A DNA stretch of 64,000 nt from Verrucosispora sioxanthis (GCF_010560025.1 NZ_SAIY01000001.1:744001-808000); one strand, 5' to 3'; counted from the first letter of the stretch, positions 10,881 through 20,310 are shown. A program made the numbers and translations. The notes: generated from the letters alone by a model not told the origin.

Positions 10881-10970
10881 TCACTGACGGGTGTCCATGG
10901 AGGTCTGCAGGGCGCGACGGGCCTGCTCGCGGGCCTCGTCAGTGGTCTCGGGCTGGGGCTTGGCGGCCAT
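10881..10970 (-). CDS. Possible 29-residue small protein
   Basis: A short frame from ATG 10970 to TGA 10881 begins MAAKPQPETTDEAREQAR and is polar and helix-prone. It is preceded by an excellent GGAAGGGAG ribosome site at the right distance. It stands alone between the MATE gene and the membrane genes, with non-coding sequence on both sides. I do not recognise it; the ribosome site is the main support. Confidence 0.4.
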   Translation of the reverse strand: MAAKPQPETTDEAREQARRALQTSMDTRQ

Positions 10971-11236
10971 CGTGGGCTCCCTTCCGGGGCACGCGTCACC
11001 GAGCGCGGCGGCGCGTCACGGGCGGTGCGGGGACTGTCGCCCGAGACCGGTTCCGGGATCGCCGGAACGGCGGAGGGCGGCCTGTTGGCCCGGGTCGGTC
11101 AACCCTGGAGCGCGAGCGGCACCGGGTATGGCTCCGCCCTGACCTGCGCTGAAAGCGACGCCGGCCGTTTCCCAAGTTATCGTTCAGGTCCACATGGTGC
11201 GTACTGTTCCCGCGATCTGGACAGGTTGCCGCACCA
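10971..11236. other. Intergenic stretch without a recognisable gene
   Basis: About 270 bases between the putative 29-residue ORF and the small membrane gene. It holds a short inverted repeat (GTTCCGG/CCGGAAC near 11048) and presumably the promoter of the small ORF. I see no conserved coding frame or structured RNA. Confidence 0.4.
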
Positions 11237-11449
11237 TCAACGGGCCAGGAAGTGCCAGCCGATCCACCACCAGAACCCGAACAGACCGATCCGGCCCACC
11301 GGCACCGGCCCCACCTCGTACCGCATCACGTACCCGCAGAGTTCGCCGAGCGTCGGGATCTTCGAGCCCTCCCGTCGGGCCAGCCACTCGACCAGCCCGA
11401 ACAGTGCCAGCCCGACCAGGAACCCGCCGATCGCCAGTGCCCGCATCAT
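11237..11449 (-). CDS. Small membrane protein, 70 aa (DUF6186-like)
   Basis: Begins with a transmembrane helix (LAIGGFLVGLALFGLVEWLA), followed by an amphipathic loop and a second Trp-rich helix (LFGFWWWIGWHF). Its ATG overlaps the TGA of the upstream membrane gene by 4 bases, so the two are translationally coupled. Small two-helix proteins of this look are common in Micromonosporaceae; the function is unknown. Confidence 0.6.
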   Translation of the reverse strand: MMRALAIGGFLVGLALFGLVEWLARREGSKIPTLGELCGYVMRYEVGPVPVGRIGLFGFWWWIGWHFLAR

Positions 11450-11856
11450 CGCCGCACCAGCCCCCAGAACGCCGACAGCCAGACCAACCAGGCCGCGGAC
11501 CGGACCAGGCGGTCCTCCAGCAGCGGGTCGGCCAGCAGCGAGAAGGTGGGAAAGTCGTCACCGGCCGCCGCGATGAAGGTGACCCCCTCGAAGATCCCGA
11601 ACACCACCACCGGCAGCGTCCACCAGACCGCACCGGGCCGCAACCGCTCCGGCGCCGGACGAGCCTGCACCCGCTTGGTCAGGCCGAGCCAGATCAGCAC
11701 CCCGCCAGCACCGAACACATAGACGTTGGCCTCGGTCGAGAACGACGGGAAGCGGCCACCCACCAGGGAGAGGGCGACAAGCACCGGTACGCAGACGACC
11801 GGCCGCTCCCAGGTGCGAGGGGTGTCGACGGTGAGGTCGTGGGGCTGCTCCATCAT
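11446..11856 (-). CDS. Hypothetical membrane protein, 136 aa
   Basis: Three or four hydrophobic segments after a polar N-terminus: VCVPVLVALSLVG, VYVFGAGGVLIWLGL, VVVFGIFEGVTFI and a C-terminal AAWLVWLSAFWGLV. Coupled by an ATGA overlap to the 70-residue membrane gene, so the products may work together. The pair lies just downstream of the nrnA-like gene on the same strand. No family is recognised. Confidence 0.6.
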   Translation of the reverse strand: MMEQPHDLTVDTPRTWERPVVCVPVLVALSLVGGRFPSFSTEANVYVFGAGGVLIWLGLTKRVQARPAPERLRPGAVWWTLPVVVFGIFEGVTFIAAAGDDFPTFSLLADPLLEDRLVRSAAWLVWLSAFWGLVRR

Positions 11857-11916
11857 CCGATTCTCCCCGCCCTGTCCAGGTGCCGAAGTCTCGACGCCCC
11901 GGAGCTGACCCTGAAA

Positions 11917-12912
11917 TCACCCCTGCTGGTCGGCGTCGCTCTCCGGGTCGTACGCCCGCAACTGGGCCCGGATCCGCTCGACGACCTCGTCCACCGTGCC
12001 ACGGCCGGTGAAACCGGCGGCCAACCGGTGCCCGCCGCCGCCCAGCGCGACCGCCACCCGACTCACGTCGGTCGCGCCCTTGCTGCGCAGGGAGACCGCC
12101 CACACGGCCGGCGCGGTCTGCTTGACCACACAACTGACGTCGGCCTCGGCGGTGCAACGCACCGGATCGATGAGCGCCTCCAGCACGTACGGCCGCTGCT
12201 CGTGGCGGGCCAAGTCGTCCAGGGTCGCGTAGGTCCAGACCAGGCCCTGCCCGCCGGCCTCCTCCGGCTCCAGCCGGGCCCGCCCGAGCACCTCACCGAA
12301 CAGCCGCACCGCGCCGAACGGCCGGCTGTCGAACACCCGTCGCGAGATGTCACCCGGCCGGATCCCGGTGGCCAGCAGCCGGGCCGCCATCTCGTGCACC
12401 GCCGGGGTGGTCGCGTCGAACCGGAACGACCCGGTGTCGGTGCTCAGCGCCACGTACAGGCACTCGGCGATGCCGGCGTCCAGCGGCACGCCGAGCCGCT
12501 CCAGCAGCTGCTCGGCGAGCACGGAGGTCGCCGCCGCCGCCGGGTCCACCAGGTTCACGTCGCCGAAGCCGCGGTTCGAGGCGTGATGGTCGAGCACCAG
12601 GGCGGTGCCCTTCCCGGTCAACCGGCCGGCCAGCTCACCGAGCCGCGACTCGCTCGCCGCGTCGAAGCAGATGACCAGGTCCGGCTCGGGTTCCGCCTCC
12701 CCCTCCGATACCAGCAGGTCCAGACCGGGCAGGCCGCGCAACGGCTCGGGCACCTCCGGCGGACCGGGGAAGGTGGCCTGCACCCGGTGGATTCCGAGCC
12801 GCCGCAGCCCGAGCGCGAAGCCGAGCATGCTGCCCAGCGCGTCCCCGTCCGGGTTGACGTGACAGATCAGCAGCACCCGGCCGTCGGCGGGCAGTTGGCG
12901 GACCGCCGCCAC
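11917..12912 (-). CDS. DHH-family phosphoesterase (NrnA-like nanoRNase/pAp phosphatase)
   Basis: DHH/DHHA1 proteins of this type degrade short oligoribonucleotides and dephosphorylate 3'-phosphoadenosine 5'-phosphate. The metal motifs are CHVNPDGDALGS near the N-terminus and DHHASN. The DHHA1 motif GGGGHRLAAGF is near the C-terminus. The GTG at 12912 is the only in-frame start, but it has no ribosome site, and conserved-looking sequence (GPTEADWAAA) continues upstream of it. A GTG at 13102 overlapping the rbfA stop would be the expected start but is in another frame, so a 1-base frame break probably lies in the Ala/Pro-rich leader. Confidence 0.88.
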   Translation of the reverse strand: MAAVRQLPADGRVLLICHVNPDGDALGSMLGFALGLRRLGIHRVQATFPGPPEVPEPLRGLPGLDLLVSEGEAEPEPDLVICFDAASESRLGELAGRLTGKGTALVLDHHASNRGFGDVNLVDPAAAATSVLAEQLLERLGVPLDAGIAECLYVALSTDTGSFRFDATTPAVHEMAARLLATGIRPGDISRRVFDSRPFGAVRLFGEVLGRARLEPEEAGGQGLVWTYATLDDLARHEQRPYVLEALIDPVRCTAEADVSCVVKQTAPAVWAVSLRSKGATDVSRVAVALGGGGHRLAAGFTGRGTVDEVVERIRAQLRAYDPESDADQQG

Positions 12913-13098
12913 CGCGGCGGCCCAGTCGGCCTCGGTCGGCCCGGATGCCGGCGCGGACGGACTCGACCCGGCCGAGTCGACCGGCCCGGCGGTCGCGGCC
13001 CGAGCCGACGCCGCCGCCGGCCGAACCCACCCGGCCGGGGCCGGGCTGTCGCCGCACGGCGGGATCCGGCTCGGTCACGGCACCACCGGAGGGAGCGG

Positions 13099-13596
13099 TC
13101 ACCGACGGTCCCCGCCCCGGGCCTCGTCGGCGGTTCCGTCTGGTTCGTCCTCGTCCTCGTCCTCGGTGCCGCTGTCGTCCTCGTCGAGGCGGTACGGCTG
13201 CGCCTCACCGGCGTACTCGGCCCGTGCCGCCAGGCGCTGCACCTCGGCATCGGCGTTGCGGGCCGCGGCGAGCAGATCGTCGATGTGCTTGACCTGATCC
13301 TGGACGTCGTCCAGGACGAAGGTCAGCGTCGGCGAGTGCCGCAACCCGAGTGCCTTGCCGACCGTGCTGCGCAGCATGCCCTTGGCGCTGTCCAGCGCGG
13401 CTGCGGTGCCCGCCTGGGCCGCCGCGTCGCCGAGCACGGTGTAGAAGACCGTCGCGTCCCGCAGGTCGGCGGTGATCCGGGCGTCGGTAATGGTGATCAT
13501 CCCGAGTCGGGGGTCCTTGATCTGACTCCGCACCACCGACGCGACCAGCTCGCGCACCCGTTCCGCGTGCCGGCGTACCTTGGCCGCATCCGTCAT
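13099..13596 (-). CDS. rbfA: 30S ribosome-binding factor A
   Basis: Binds free 30S subunits and helps mature the 5' end of 16S rRNA. The KH-like fold shows RVRELVASVVRSQIKDPRLG, TVFYTVLGD and RHSPTLTFVLDD, all typical. I start it at ATG 13596 (MTDAAKVRRHAERV), preceded by a GGAGG site; the frame stays open upstream without conservation. An acidic tail (DEDDSGTEDEDEDEPDG) ends the protein. It lies in the classic infB-rbfA-nrnA order with a DUF503 gene between infB and rbfA. Confidence 0.95.
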   Translation of the reverse strand: MTDAAKVRRHAERVRELVASVVRSQIKDPRLGMITITDARITADLRDATVFYTVLGDAAAQAGTAAALDSAKGMLRSTVGKALGLRHSPTLTFVLDDVQDQVKHIDDLLAAARNADAEVQRLAARAEYAGEAQPYRLDEDDSGTEDEDEDEPDGTADEARGGDRR

Positions 13597-13731
13597 CTCC
13601 GCCACCTCCACGGCGTCCCGCCACCGGCCGGGTTTCGGTGACGCCGGCGTCACCGGAGCCCGCACCGACCCCAACACTCGAACCCTACCCGCGCCCCTTG
13701 CCCTGTCGTGCGGGGCGGAGGGCAACCGGGC

Positions 13732-14025
13732 TCAGTCGTCGTCGCCGTGCAAGCGACGACGCACCGACAGCAGTTCGACCTCCGGACGGCCCGCCACCAG
13801 ACGCTCGCACGAGTCGAGCACCTCGCGGGCGTGTGCCGCCTCGGCGGCCACCACCGCCACCCCTATCTCCGCTCGTCCGTGCAGGTCGAGCGCCCCCACC
13901 TCGGCGGCCGACACGTCGAACCGGCGCAGCGCCGCGACGATCGGCCGCACGTACGACCTCTTGGCCTTCAGCGACCGGGAGTCCCCCGGCAGCAGCAGGT
14001 CGAAAACTACGGTTGCGGTGTACAT
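13732..14025 (-). CDS. DUF503 domain protein
   Basis: A 97-residue protein beginning MYTATVVFDLLLPGDSRSLK, the hallmark N-terminus of DUF503 (YlxP-like) proteins. These are small ferredoxin-fold proteins that sit between infB and rbfA in many Gram-positive genomes. A ribosome-related role is presumed from that conserved position; the biochemical activity is not known. I chose ATG 14025 over upstream starts because the family begins there. Confidence 0.88.
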   Translation of the reverse strand: MYTATVVFDLLLPGDSRSLKAKRSYVRPIVAALRRFDVSAAEVGALDLHGRAEIGVAVVAAEAAHAREVLDSCERLVAGRPEVELLSVRRRLHGDDD

Positions 14026-14060
14026 CGCTGCGGACACTACCCGCACCCCACCCCACATGA

Positions 14061-14096
14061 TCAAGGGGTTTACGCCAAACGGCGTAAACCCCTTGA
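14061..14096 (-). terminator. Perfect 16-bp palindrome after infB (GATCAAG-type repeat)
   Basis: Arms at 14061-14076 and 14081-14096 pair perfectly around a 4-base loop, 20 bases beyond the infB stop. It can act as an intrinsic terminator or processing site between infB and the DUF503 gene. Its TGATCAAG...TTTACGCC arm resembles the element at 49178, suggesting a repeat family. Confidence 0.7.
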
Positions 14097-14115
14097 CCAG
14101 TGCGTCACCGCAGGA

Positions 14116-17092
14116 TCAGGCGCGAACCTTCTCCCGCATCTCGAAGGTCTCGATCACGTCGCCGACCTGGACGTTGTTGTAACCACCCAGGGTCAGACCG
14201 CACTCGAAGCCCTCCCGGACCTCCGTCGCGTCGTCCTTGAACCGCTTGAGCGAGCTGATCGTGAGGTTGTCCGCCACGACCGTGCCGTCGCGCAGCAGGC
14301 GCGCCTTCGCGTTCCGTCGGATGACACCCGACCGGACGATGCAACCGGAGATGTTGCCGATCTTGGACGAGCGGAACACGTCGCGGATCTCCGCGCTGCC
14401 GAGCTCGACCTCCTCGTACTCCGGCTTGAGCAGACCCTTGAGCGCCGCCTCGATCTCCTCGATGGCCTGGTAGATGACGGTGTAGTACCGGATCTCCACG
14501 CCCTCGCGGTCGGCCATCTCGCGGACCTTGTTCGAGGCCCGCACGTTGAAGCCGATGATCGTGACCGGCTCGGACGAGGCGCTCGCGAGCATGATGTTGC
14601 TCTCGGTGATCGAGCCGACGCCCCGGTCGAGGACCTTGAGCTGGACCTCCTCGGGAATGTCGAGGTTGAACAGCGCGTCCTCCAGGGCCTCCACCGAACC
14701 GGAGACGTCACCCTTGAGGATGAGGTTGAGCGACGTCTTCTCGCCCTCCTTGAGCTGCTCCATGAGCGTCTCGAGGGTGGCCCGGCCACGGGAGTTGGCG
14801 AACGCCGCCGCCCGCCGGCGGGCCTGCCGCTGCTCGGCGATCTGCCGCACCGTGCGGTCGTCCGCCGCGGCGAGGAAGGTGTCGCCCGCGCCCGGCACCG
14901 CGGTCAGACCGAGGACCATGACCGGACGCGCCGGCCCCGCCTCGGTGACCTGGTTGCCGTTCTCGTCGAGCATCGCCCGGACCCGGCCGTGCGCCCCACC
15001 GGCGACGATCGAGTCGCCCGCCCGCAGGGTGCCCTTCTGCACCAGCACCGTCGCGACCGCACCACGGCCCTTGTCCAGGTGCGCCTCGATGGCCACACCC
15101 TGCGCCGGCCCGTCGGTCGGAGCGGTCAGCTCCAACGACGCGTCGGCGGTGAGCAGCACCGCTTCGAGCAGTTCCTCGATGCCGATGCCGGGCTTCGCGG
15201 CCACGTTGACGAACATGGTCTCGCCGCCGTACTCCTCGGCGACCAGGCCGTACTCGGTCAGCTGCTGGCGGACCTTGTCCGGGTTCGCCTCCGGCTTGTC
15301 GACCTTGTTGACCGCGACCACGATCGGCACCTCGGCCGCCTTGGCGTGGTTCAACGCCTCGATGGTCTGTGGCATGACACCGTCGTCGGCCGCGACCACC
15401 AGGATCACGATGTCCGTGACCTGGGCACCACGGGCACGCATGGCGGTGAACGCCTCGTGGCCCGGGGTGTCGATGAACGTCACCGCGCGGTCCTCGCCCT
15501 CGTGCGGGACGTGGACCTGGTAGGCACCGATGTGCTGGGTGATGCCTCCGGCCTCGCCGGCGACGACGTTCGCCTTGCGGATCGCGTCGAGCAGCTTGGT
15601 CTTACCGTGGTCGACGTGACCCATGACGGTCACCACCGGTGCCCGGCTGACCAGGCGGTCCTCCGCGACCTCGGCGTCGAGGTCGATGTTGAACTGCGCG
15701 AGCAGCTCGCGGTCCTCGTCCTCCGGGCTGACGATCTGCACGTTGAAGCCGAGGTGTTCCCCCAGCAGCAGCAGCGTGTCGTCGGAGCACGACTGGGTCG
15801 CGGTGACCATCTCGCCCAGGTTGAACATCTCCTGGACCAGCGAACCCGGGTTGGCGTTGATCTTGTCAGCGAAGTCCGACAGCGAGGCGCCACGGGAGAG
15901 GCGTACCGTCTGCCCCTGGCCCCGGGGGGCACCCGAGCTCATGGTCGGAGCCGACAGGTTGTCGAACTCCTGTCTGCGCTGCTTCTTGGACTTGCGACCA
16001 CGGGTCGGCTTGCCGCCCGGACGCCCGAAGGCACCGGCGGCACCACCGCCACGGCCACGACCACCGCCGCCGGGGCGACCGCCGCCACCGGCCGGCGCAC
16101 CCAGGCGGAATCCACCGCCACCGCCGCCGCCACCGGGACCGCCACGGTAGCCACCGCCACCGCCGCCGCCACCGGGACCGCCACGGTAACCACCGCCACC
16201 GCCGCCGCCACCGGGAGCCGCCACGGTAGCCACCGCCACCGCCGCCACCGGGACGACCGGCACCGCCACCGGCACGACCGGCACCAGGCCACCGGGGCGA
16301 CCCGGCCGCTGGCTCGGCATCGAGGCCGGCTGGGCCGCGGCGGCATCGAGGCCGGGCTGGGCCGCGGCGGCATCGACGCCGGGCTGGGCCGGGAACCACC
16401 GGCACCGGCGGCGGCGGCCGCTGCTGCTGGCTGCCCTGGATACCGAAGGGGTTGTTACCGGCGCCGCGCGCCGGCGGGCGACCCTGCCGGCCACCCGGAC
16501 CCGGGTTGGTGGGACCAGGACGACCCGCGGCCGGGGAACCCGGGCGGGGCGGCATCGCGCCGGGACCGGGTCGGGGACCCGGACGGGCGCCACCGTCGGC
16601 CGGGGGCTCCGGCGGACGTTGTCCGCGCTGCTGCTGGCGGGCGGCCTGGGCGGCCTTGACCGCGGCCTCCTGCTCAGCCTTCAGGGCGGCGGCACGCGCA
16701 CTATCCGCGGCGGCACACCTCGATGTCGTGAGCGCTCGCCGGCTTGGCGACCGGGGCCGCCGGCGGCGGCGGACCGGGCACCGGACCCTTCGGCTTCGGC
16801 CCGGGCACCGCCGACGCCGTGGCGGCGTCGGCTTGGCGGTGACCCGAGGCTCGCCGAGGGTCGGCGACGGGGTCGGTGCCGCCGTCGGAGCCGGTGCGGC
16901 CGGCGCGGCCGCCGGGGCTCCGGAGCCGCCCGAGGCGACGAAGGCGTTGCGCAGCCGTCGGGCGACAGGCGCCTCGACGGTGCTCGACGCGGACTTGACG
17001 AACTCGCCCATCTCCTTGAGCTTGGCGAGTACGGTCTTGCTTTCGACCCCGAGCTCTTTTGCAAGCTCGTGTACGCGGGCCTTACCTGCCAC
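14116..17092 (-). CDS. infB: Translation initiation factor IF-2, with frame breaks in its linker
   Basis: IF-2 is the GTPase that places initiator tRNA on the 30S subunit. The N-terminal domain ([20 protein letters not shown]) starts at GTG 17092 behind a GAGGAG site. The G domain is intact: [24 protein letters not shown] and [10 protein letters not shown], followed by IF-2 domains to 14116. The long disordered linker is Ala/Pro-rich, then Gly-rich with 13-residue [13 protein letters not shown] repeats. Between about 16217 and 16840 the sensible protein sequence hops among all three frames about six times. infB is essential, so most of these breaks are probably sequence errors in a GC-extreme repeat. 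Confidence 0.9.
16112..16229. repeat. infB: 39-bp tandem repeat, three copies, in the infB linker
   Basis: Units run 16112-16150, 16151-16189 and 16190-16229, each encoding the Gly-rich 13-residue IF-2 linker repeat. The third unit is 40 bp because of one extra G near 16217. That extra base is exactly where the open frame from the N-terminal side is lost. Confidence 0.85.
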
Positions 17093-17107
17093 TGCACTCC
17101 TCACTCC

Positions 17108-17139
17108 GAGGTCGTGCGGGCAGCACCCGCAGCGACCTC
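17108..17139 (-). promoter_or_regulatory. Hairpin in the infB leader
   Basis: A stem of 7 plus 6 bp with a single-base bulge and 5-base loop ends 16 bases before the infB start, just upstream of its ribosome site. It lies in the 115-base ylxR-infB gap. It could be a weak terminator or a control element for infB translation; nothing identifies a known class. Confidence 0.4.
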
Positions 17140-17207
17140 ACTCGTGCACTTGAAGCCTGATCATTTCTGGGACTTCATCGTGTGCTCATGTCGGTCGTCC
17201 TACCTTG

Positions 17208-17516
17208 CTAGCGGCCCTCGTCCGGTCGGGTGACCGGACGTGGTGGTTGACGCGTCAGGTACTCCGCGAGGGCCCCGTCATCCGGAACCCCGGCGACACG
17301 CAGCGCGCGCCCGAAGGCACGACGCCGCACTGCCTGCGCGAAGCAGGCCGGATCCGGGTGCATGTTCGCTCCCCGACCCGGCAGCGTGCGGGCCGGATCG
17401 GGTCGGAGGCTGACATCAGCCTCGTCGCCAATCGCGACAATCCGCAGCAGTTCACTGGCCGGTGCGCGCCGTCGACAACCCACACAGGTGCGCTCCGGCA
17501 GCGCGCGTCGTGCCAC
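17208..17516 (-). CDS. YlxR family (DUF448) nucleic-acid-binding protein
   Basis: A 102-residue basic protein with the family signature PERTCVGCRRRAPASELLRI at its N-terminus and GRGANMHPDPACFAQA in the middle (the GRGAYxC-like segment). It lies between nusA and infB, as in most Gram-positive bacteria; YlxR is a small RNA-binding or nucleoid-associated regulator. The gap to nusA is 16 bases, so it is co-transcribed. Confidence 0.92.
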   Translation of the reverse strand: MARRALPERTCVGCRRRAPASELLRIVAIGDEADVSLRPDPARTLPGRGANMHPDPACFAQAVRRRAFGRALRVAGVPDDGALAEYLTRQPPRPVTRPDEGR

Positions 17517-17532
17517 TGGTGGAAGTCTACCC

Positions 17533-18576
17533 CTAGCTACCCGACACCGCTCCGCCCGGTTCCCGGACGTGATCAGCTTCAGCTTGCCCGGCGGGGGCGG
17601 CCGGCTCGGCGTCGGAACGGATGTCGATCCGCCAACCGGTCAACCGGGCAGCAAGTCGGGCATTCTGCCCCTCCCGCCCGATCGCGAGCGACAGCTGGAA
17701 ATCCGGAACCGTCACCCGCGCGGCCCGATTGGCCAGGTCGACCACCTCGACGCGCAGCGCCTTGGCCGGGGAGAGCGCGTTACCGACGAAGGTCGCCGGG
17801 TCGTCCGACCAGTCGATGATGTCGATCTTCTCGCCGTGCAGTTCGCTCATCACCGCCCGGACCCGCTGGCCCATCGGGCCGATGCAGGCGCCCTTGGCGT
17901 TGACCCCGGCCGCGGTGGAACGCACCGCGATCTTCGTACGGTGACCCGCCTCACGGGCGATCGCGCCGATCTCGACCGTGCCGTCGGCGATCTCCGGCAC
18001 CTCCAGGGCGAACAGCTTCTTCACCAGATTCGGGTGCGTCCGGGACAGCGTGATCTGCGGGCCACGCATTCCCTTGGCCACGTGCACCACCACGCAACGG
18101 ATCCGCTCGCCGTGGGTGTACCGCTCGCCGGGCACCTGCTCCGACTGTGGCAGCACACCCTCGAGCTTGCCCAGGTCGACGGTGACGATGCCCTTCTCGG
18201 CCCGCGCCTCGTGCGCCTGCACCACCCCGGTGACCAGGTCGCCGTCGCGGCCGACGTACTCACCGAAGTGCACCTCGTCGGTGGCCTCCCGCAGCCGCTG
18301 GAGGATCACCTGCTTGGCGGTCATGGCAGCGATCCGACCGAAGTCGTGCGGGGTGTCGTCCCACTCCCGCTCCACGGTGCCCTCGGCGCCCAACTCCTGG
18401 GCGTAGACAAGTGCCGCGCCGGTCTTCCGGTCGATCTCCACCCGGGCGTGCGACTGCGCCCCCTCGGTGTGCCGGTACGCGGTCAGCAGCGCGGTCTCGA
18501 TCGCCGCGAGGATCGTGTCGAACGGGATCTCCCGCTCGCGCTCCAGTGCGCGCAGCGCCGCGAGGTCGATGTTCAC
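17533..18576 (-). CDS. nusA: Transcription termination/antitermination factor NusA
   Basis: Binds RNA polymerase and nascent RNA to control pausing, termination and rRNA antitermination. It shows the N-terminal NusA domain ([20 protein letters not shown]), an S1 domain ([20 protein letters not shown]) and KH domains ([38 protein letters not shown]). At 347 residues it has the short actinobacterial form without the acidic repeats. Its ATG overlaps the rimP stop by 4 bases. Confidence 0.96.
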   Translation of the reverse strand: MNIDLAALRALEREREIPFDTILAAIETALLTAYRHTEGAQSHARVEIDRKTGAALVYAQELGAEGTVEREWDDTPHDFGRIAAMTAKQVILQRLREATDEVHFGEYVGRDGDLVTGVVQAHEARAEKGIVTVDLGKLEGVLPQSEQVPGERYTHGERIRCVVVHVAKGMRGPQITLSRTHPNLVKKLFALEVPEIADGTVEIGAIAREAGHRTKIAVRSTAAGVNAKGACIGPMGQRVRAVMSELHGEKIDIIDWSDDPATFVGNALSPAKALRVEVVDLANRAARVTVPDFQLSLAIGREGQNARLAARLTGWRIDIRSDAEPAAPAGQAEADHVREPGGAVSGS

Positions 18577-19205
18577 CTCTCCTCGTCCTCCACATCGTCA
18601 TCGTCGTCGACGTCTTCTGATTCGGCCAACTCGTCCAGGCGGGTGAACTCGACCTGTACCCGGCCCGGGCCGAGGTCGGCGTAGGCCCACCGGGTACGGT
18701 CCGCGTCGGTCTCCAGCACCACGCGTTCGGCGTTGGCGTCGACCACCCGGCCGGTGACCTGCCGGTCGCCCCCGGACGGCGGGTTACCGCGTACGGTCAC
18801 CCGAACCAGCCGCCCGACGTTGCGGCGCCAGTGCCGGGGCAGCGTCAACGGACGGTCCACCCCCGGCGAGCTGACCTCGAGCTGATATTCCCCCGCGACG
18901 ATGTCGCCGCCGCTCTCCTCCGCCGCGTCCAGCGCGGTGGAGACGGCGCGCGACACGTCGGCCACCGCGTCCAGGTTGATCCCGCCGTCGGCGTCGACGA
19001 TCACCCGCACCACGTGCCGGCGGCCGGCTCGGGAGACGGTGAGATCCTCCAGGTCGTAGCCGGCGGCCTGCACCACGGGCGCGATCACCGAGCGCAGCCG
19101 CTCGCGGCGGGCGGCGAGGTCGCCACGGGAGGTCTGACCCGCGCGTGCAGCCTGGCCACCGCGGGGTCGACCCGTCGTCCTGGTGGCACGGCCACGCTGC
19201 GTCAT
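18573..19205 (-). CDS. rimP: Ribosome maturation factor RimP
   Basis: Needed for 30S subunit assembly. A 210-residue protein with the N-terminal region containing [16 protein letters not shown] and the core [20 protein letters not shown], followed by an SH3-like C-terminal domain. I chose ATG 19205 ([12 protein letters not shown]) behind a GGAAGGG site, though the frame is open much further upstream. A basic, probably disordered N-terminus and an acidic C-terminus ([15 protein letters not shown]) are actinobacterial traits. It opens the rimP-nusA-ylxR-infB operon. Confidence 0.94.
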   Translation of the reverse strand: MTQRGRATRTTGRPRGGQAARAGQTSRGDLAARRERLRSVIAPVVQAAGYDLEDLTVSRAGRRHVVRVIVDADGGINLDAVADVSRAVSTALDAAEESGGDIVAGEYQLEVSSPGVDRPLTLPRHWRRNVGRLVRVTVRGNPPSGGDRQVTGRVVDANAERVVLETDADRTRWAYADLGPGRVQVEFTRLDELAESEDVDDDDDVEDEER

Positions 19206-19373
19206 CCGAAGAACCCTTCCGCTGCTCGCCGACGCCATGCCGGCACGCCACCGGTGCGGACGCGCCGGTGGCTGCGCAGAGCGTAACGCGCCGCCGGGAC
19301 GAGGGCCCGGGCGGCGCACCGACGCCACCGCCGGACACACCGCGCGGCGATGGTGTTGACTTGTCCGGTGGCG

Positions 19374-19826
19374 ATGGGCAGAACGACGCGGCAGGACGAC
19401 GCCTCCGAGCTTTCCCGACGCGGCCTGCTGCGGGCCGGTGCGCTGCTGGCGCTCGGTGGGGCCGCCGCTCCGCTGACCGGTTGCGGCCTGCTCGACCGCG
19501 ACGAACCACCGCCGCTGCCCGACCCGCTCGCGCCGCTGCTGGACGAGTCCCGACAGCTCGCGGCCGGTCTGCGCGCCGCCGCCACCGCCCACCCCGACCT
19601 GGCCGCCCGGCTGCTCCCGCTCGCCGAGTCGCACGAGGCGCACGCCACGGAAATCGCCCGGCTGACCGGTGCGGCGACCGCCACCGCCCCGCCCACCGCC
19701 ACGGCCGCCCCGTCGGGCACGCCGCCGACGGATCGCTCGGCGACGCTTGCCGCACTGCGCAGGTCCGAGCGCGCCGGCCGGGAGGCGGCGATCCGGCCTG
19801 CGCCACGGCGCCCGCCGAGCGCGTAG
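19374..19826 (+). CDS. Twin-arginine lipoprotein, probably frameshifted near its end
   Basis: The N-terminus [16 protein letters not shown] is a Tat signal, followed by a lipobox (PLTGCG), so the protein is likely exported folded and lipid-anchored. The rest is Ala-rich and helical ([20 protein letters not shown]). The frame stops at 19826, but a neighbouring frame continues in the same style ([18 protein letters not shown]) to a TGA at 19882 that would overlap the next gene's ATG by 4 bases. A single missing base near 19790 explains this. It pairs with the DUF4439 gene. Confidence 0.7.
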   Translation: MGRTTRQDDASELSRRGLLRAGALLALGGAAAPLTGCGLLDRDEPPPLPDPLAPLLDESRQLAAGLRAAATAHPDLAARLLPLAESHEAHATEIARLTGAATATAPPTATAAPSGTPPTDRSATLAALRRSERAGREAAIRPAPRRPPSA

Positions 19827-19878
19827 CGCTGCTCGGGTCGGTCGCCGCCGCTCGCGCCACCCACCTGGAGGCGCTGCG

Positions 19879-20310
19879 ATGAGCGAATCCGCCGAGGCGC
19901 TCGCCGCCGCCCTCACCGCCGAGTACGCCGCGATCTGGGCCTACGGCCCCGTCGGGGTCCGACTCAGCGGGGCCGAGCGCAAAGCCGCGGCCGAGGCCGA
20001 GGCCGCCCACCGGGCTCGCCGGGACGCGCTCGTGGTGCAGTTGAGTACCGGTGGCGGCAGCGTTCCGCCGGATCGGGCCGGGTACGCGTTGCCCTTCCCG
20101 GTGACCGACCGGGCCAGCGCACTGCGGCTCGCCGTGCAGGTGGAGGAACGTACCGCGGCCTTCTGGCGGGCGGCGCTGCCGGTCAGCACCGGCGCCGATC
20201 GGGATCGGGCCCTGGCCGCCCTGGTGGAGTACGCGGTCCGGGCGACCCGCTGGCGGCGCAGCGCCGGAATCGCCCCGCTGACCGTGCCGTTCCCGGGCCG
20301 GCCGAGCTGA
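19879..20310 (+). CDS. DUF4439 ferritin-like protein
   Basis: A 143-residue all-helical protein beginning [23 protein letters not shown]4439 proteins have a ferritin-like four-helix fold, but the metal ligands and activity are not established. The conserved YAAIWAYG and [19 protein letters not shown] helices are visible. It lies directly after the Tat lipoprotein gene, and the two probably act together at the membrane. Confidence 0.82.
   Translation: MSESAEALAAALTAEYAAIWAYGPVGVRLSGAERKAAAEAEAAHRARRDALVVQLSTGGGSVPPDRAGYALPFPVTDRASALRLAVQVEERTAAFWRAALPVSTGADRDRALAALVEYAVRATRWRRSAGIAPLTVPFPGRPS

Noticed and set aside
11194..13641. 815-codon open frame on the plus strand
   Set aside because: Antisense to the small membrane genes, nrnA-like gene and rbfA; only the minus strand shows conserved motifs.
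16105..16230. Collagen-like or PE-PGRS-like gene suggested by Gly runs
   Set aside because: The Gly-rich repeats are part of the IF-2 linker, which is Gly-rich in many actinomycetes.
15939..16373. Ala/Val/Arg-rich frame within infB as a separate gene
   Set aside because: It is the infB Gly-rich repeat read in another frame; only its first 15 residues look like linker sequence, which reflects a frame break.
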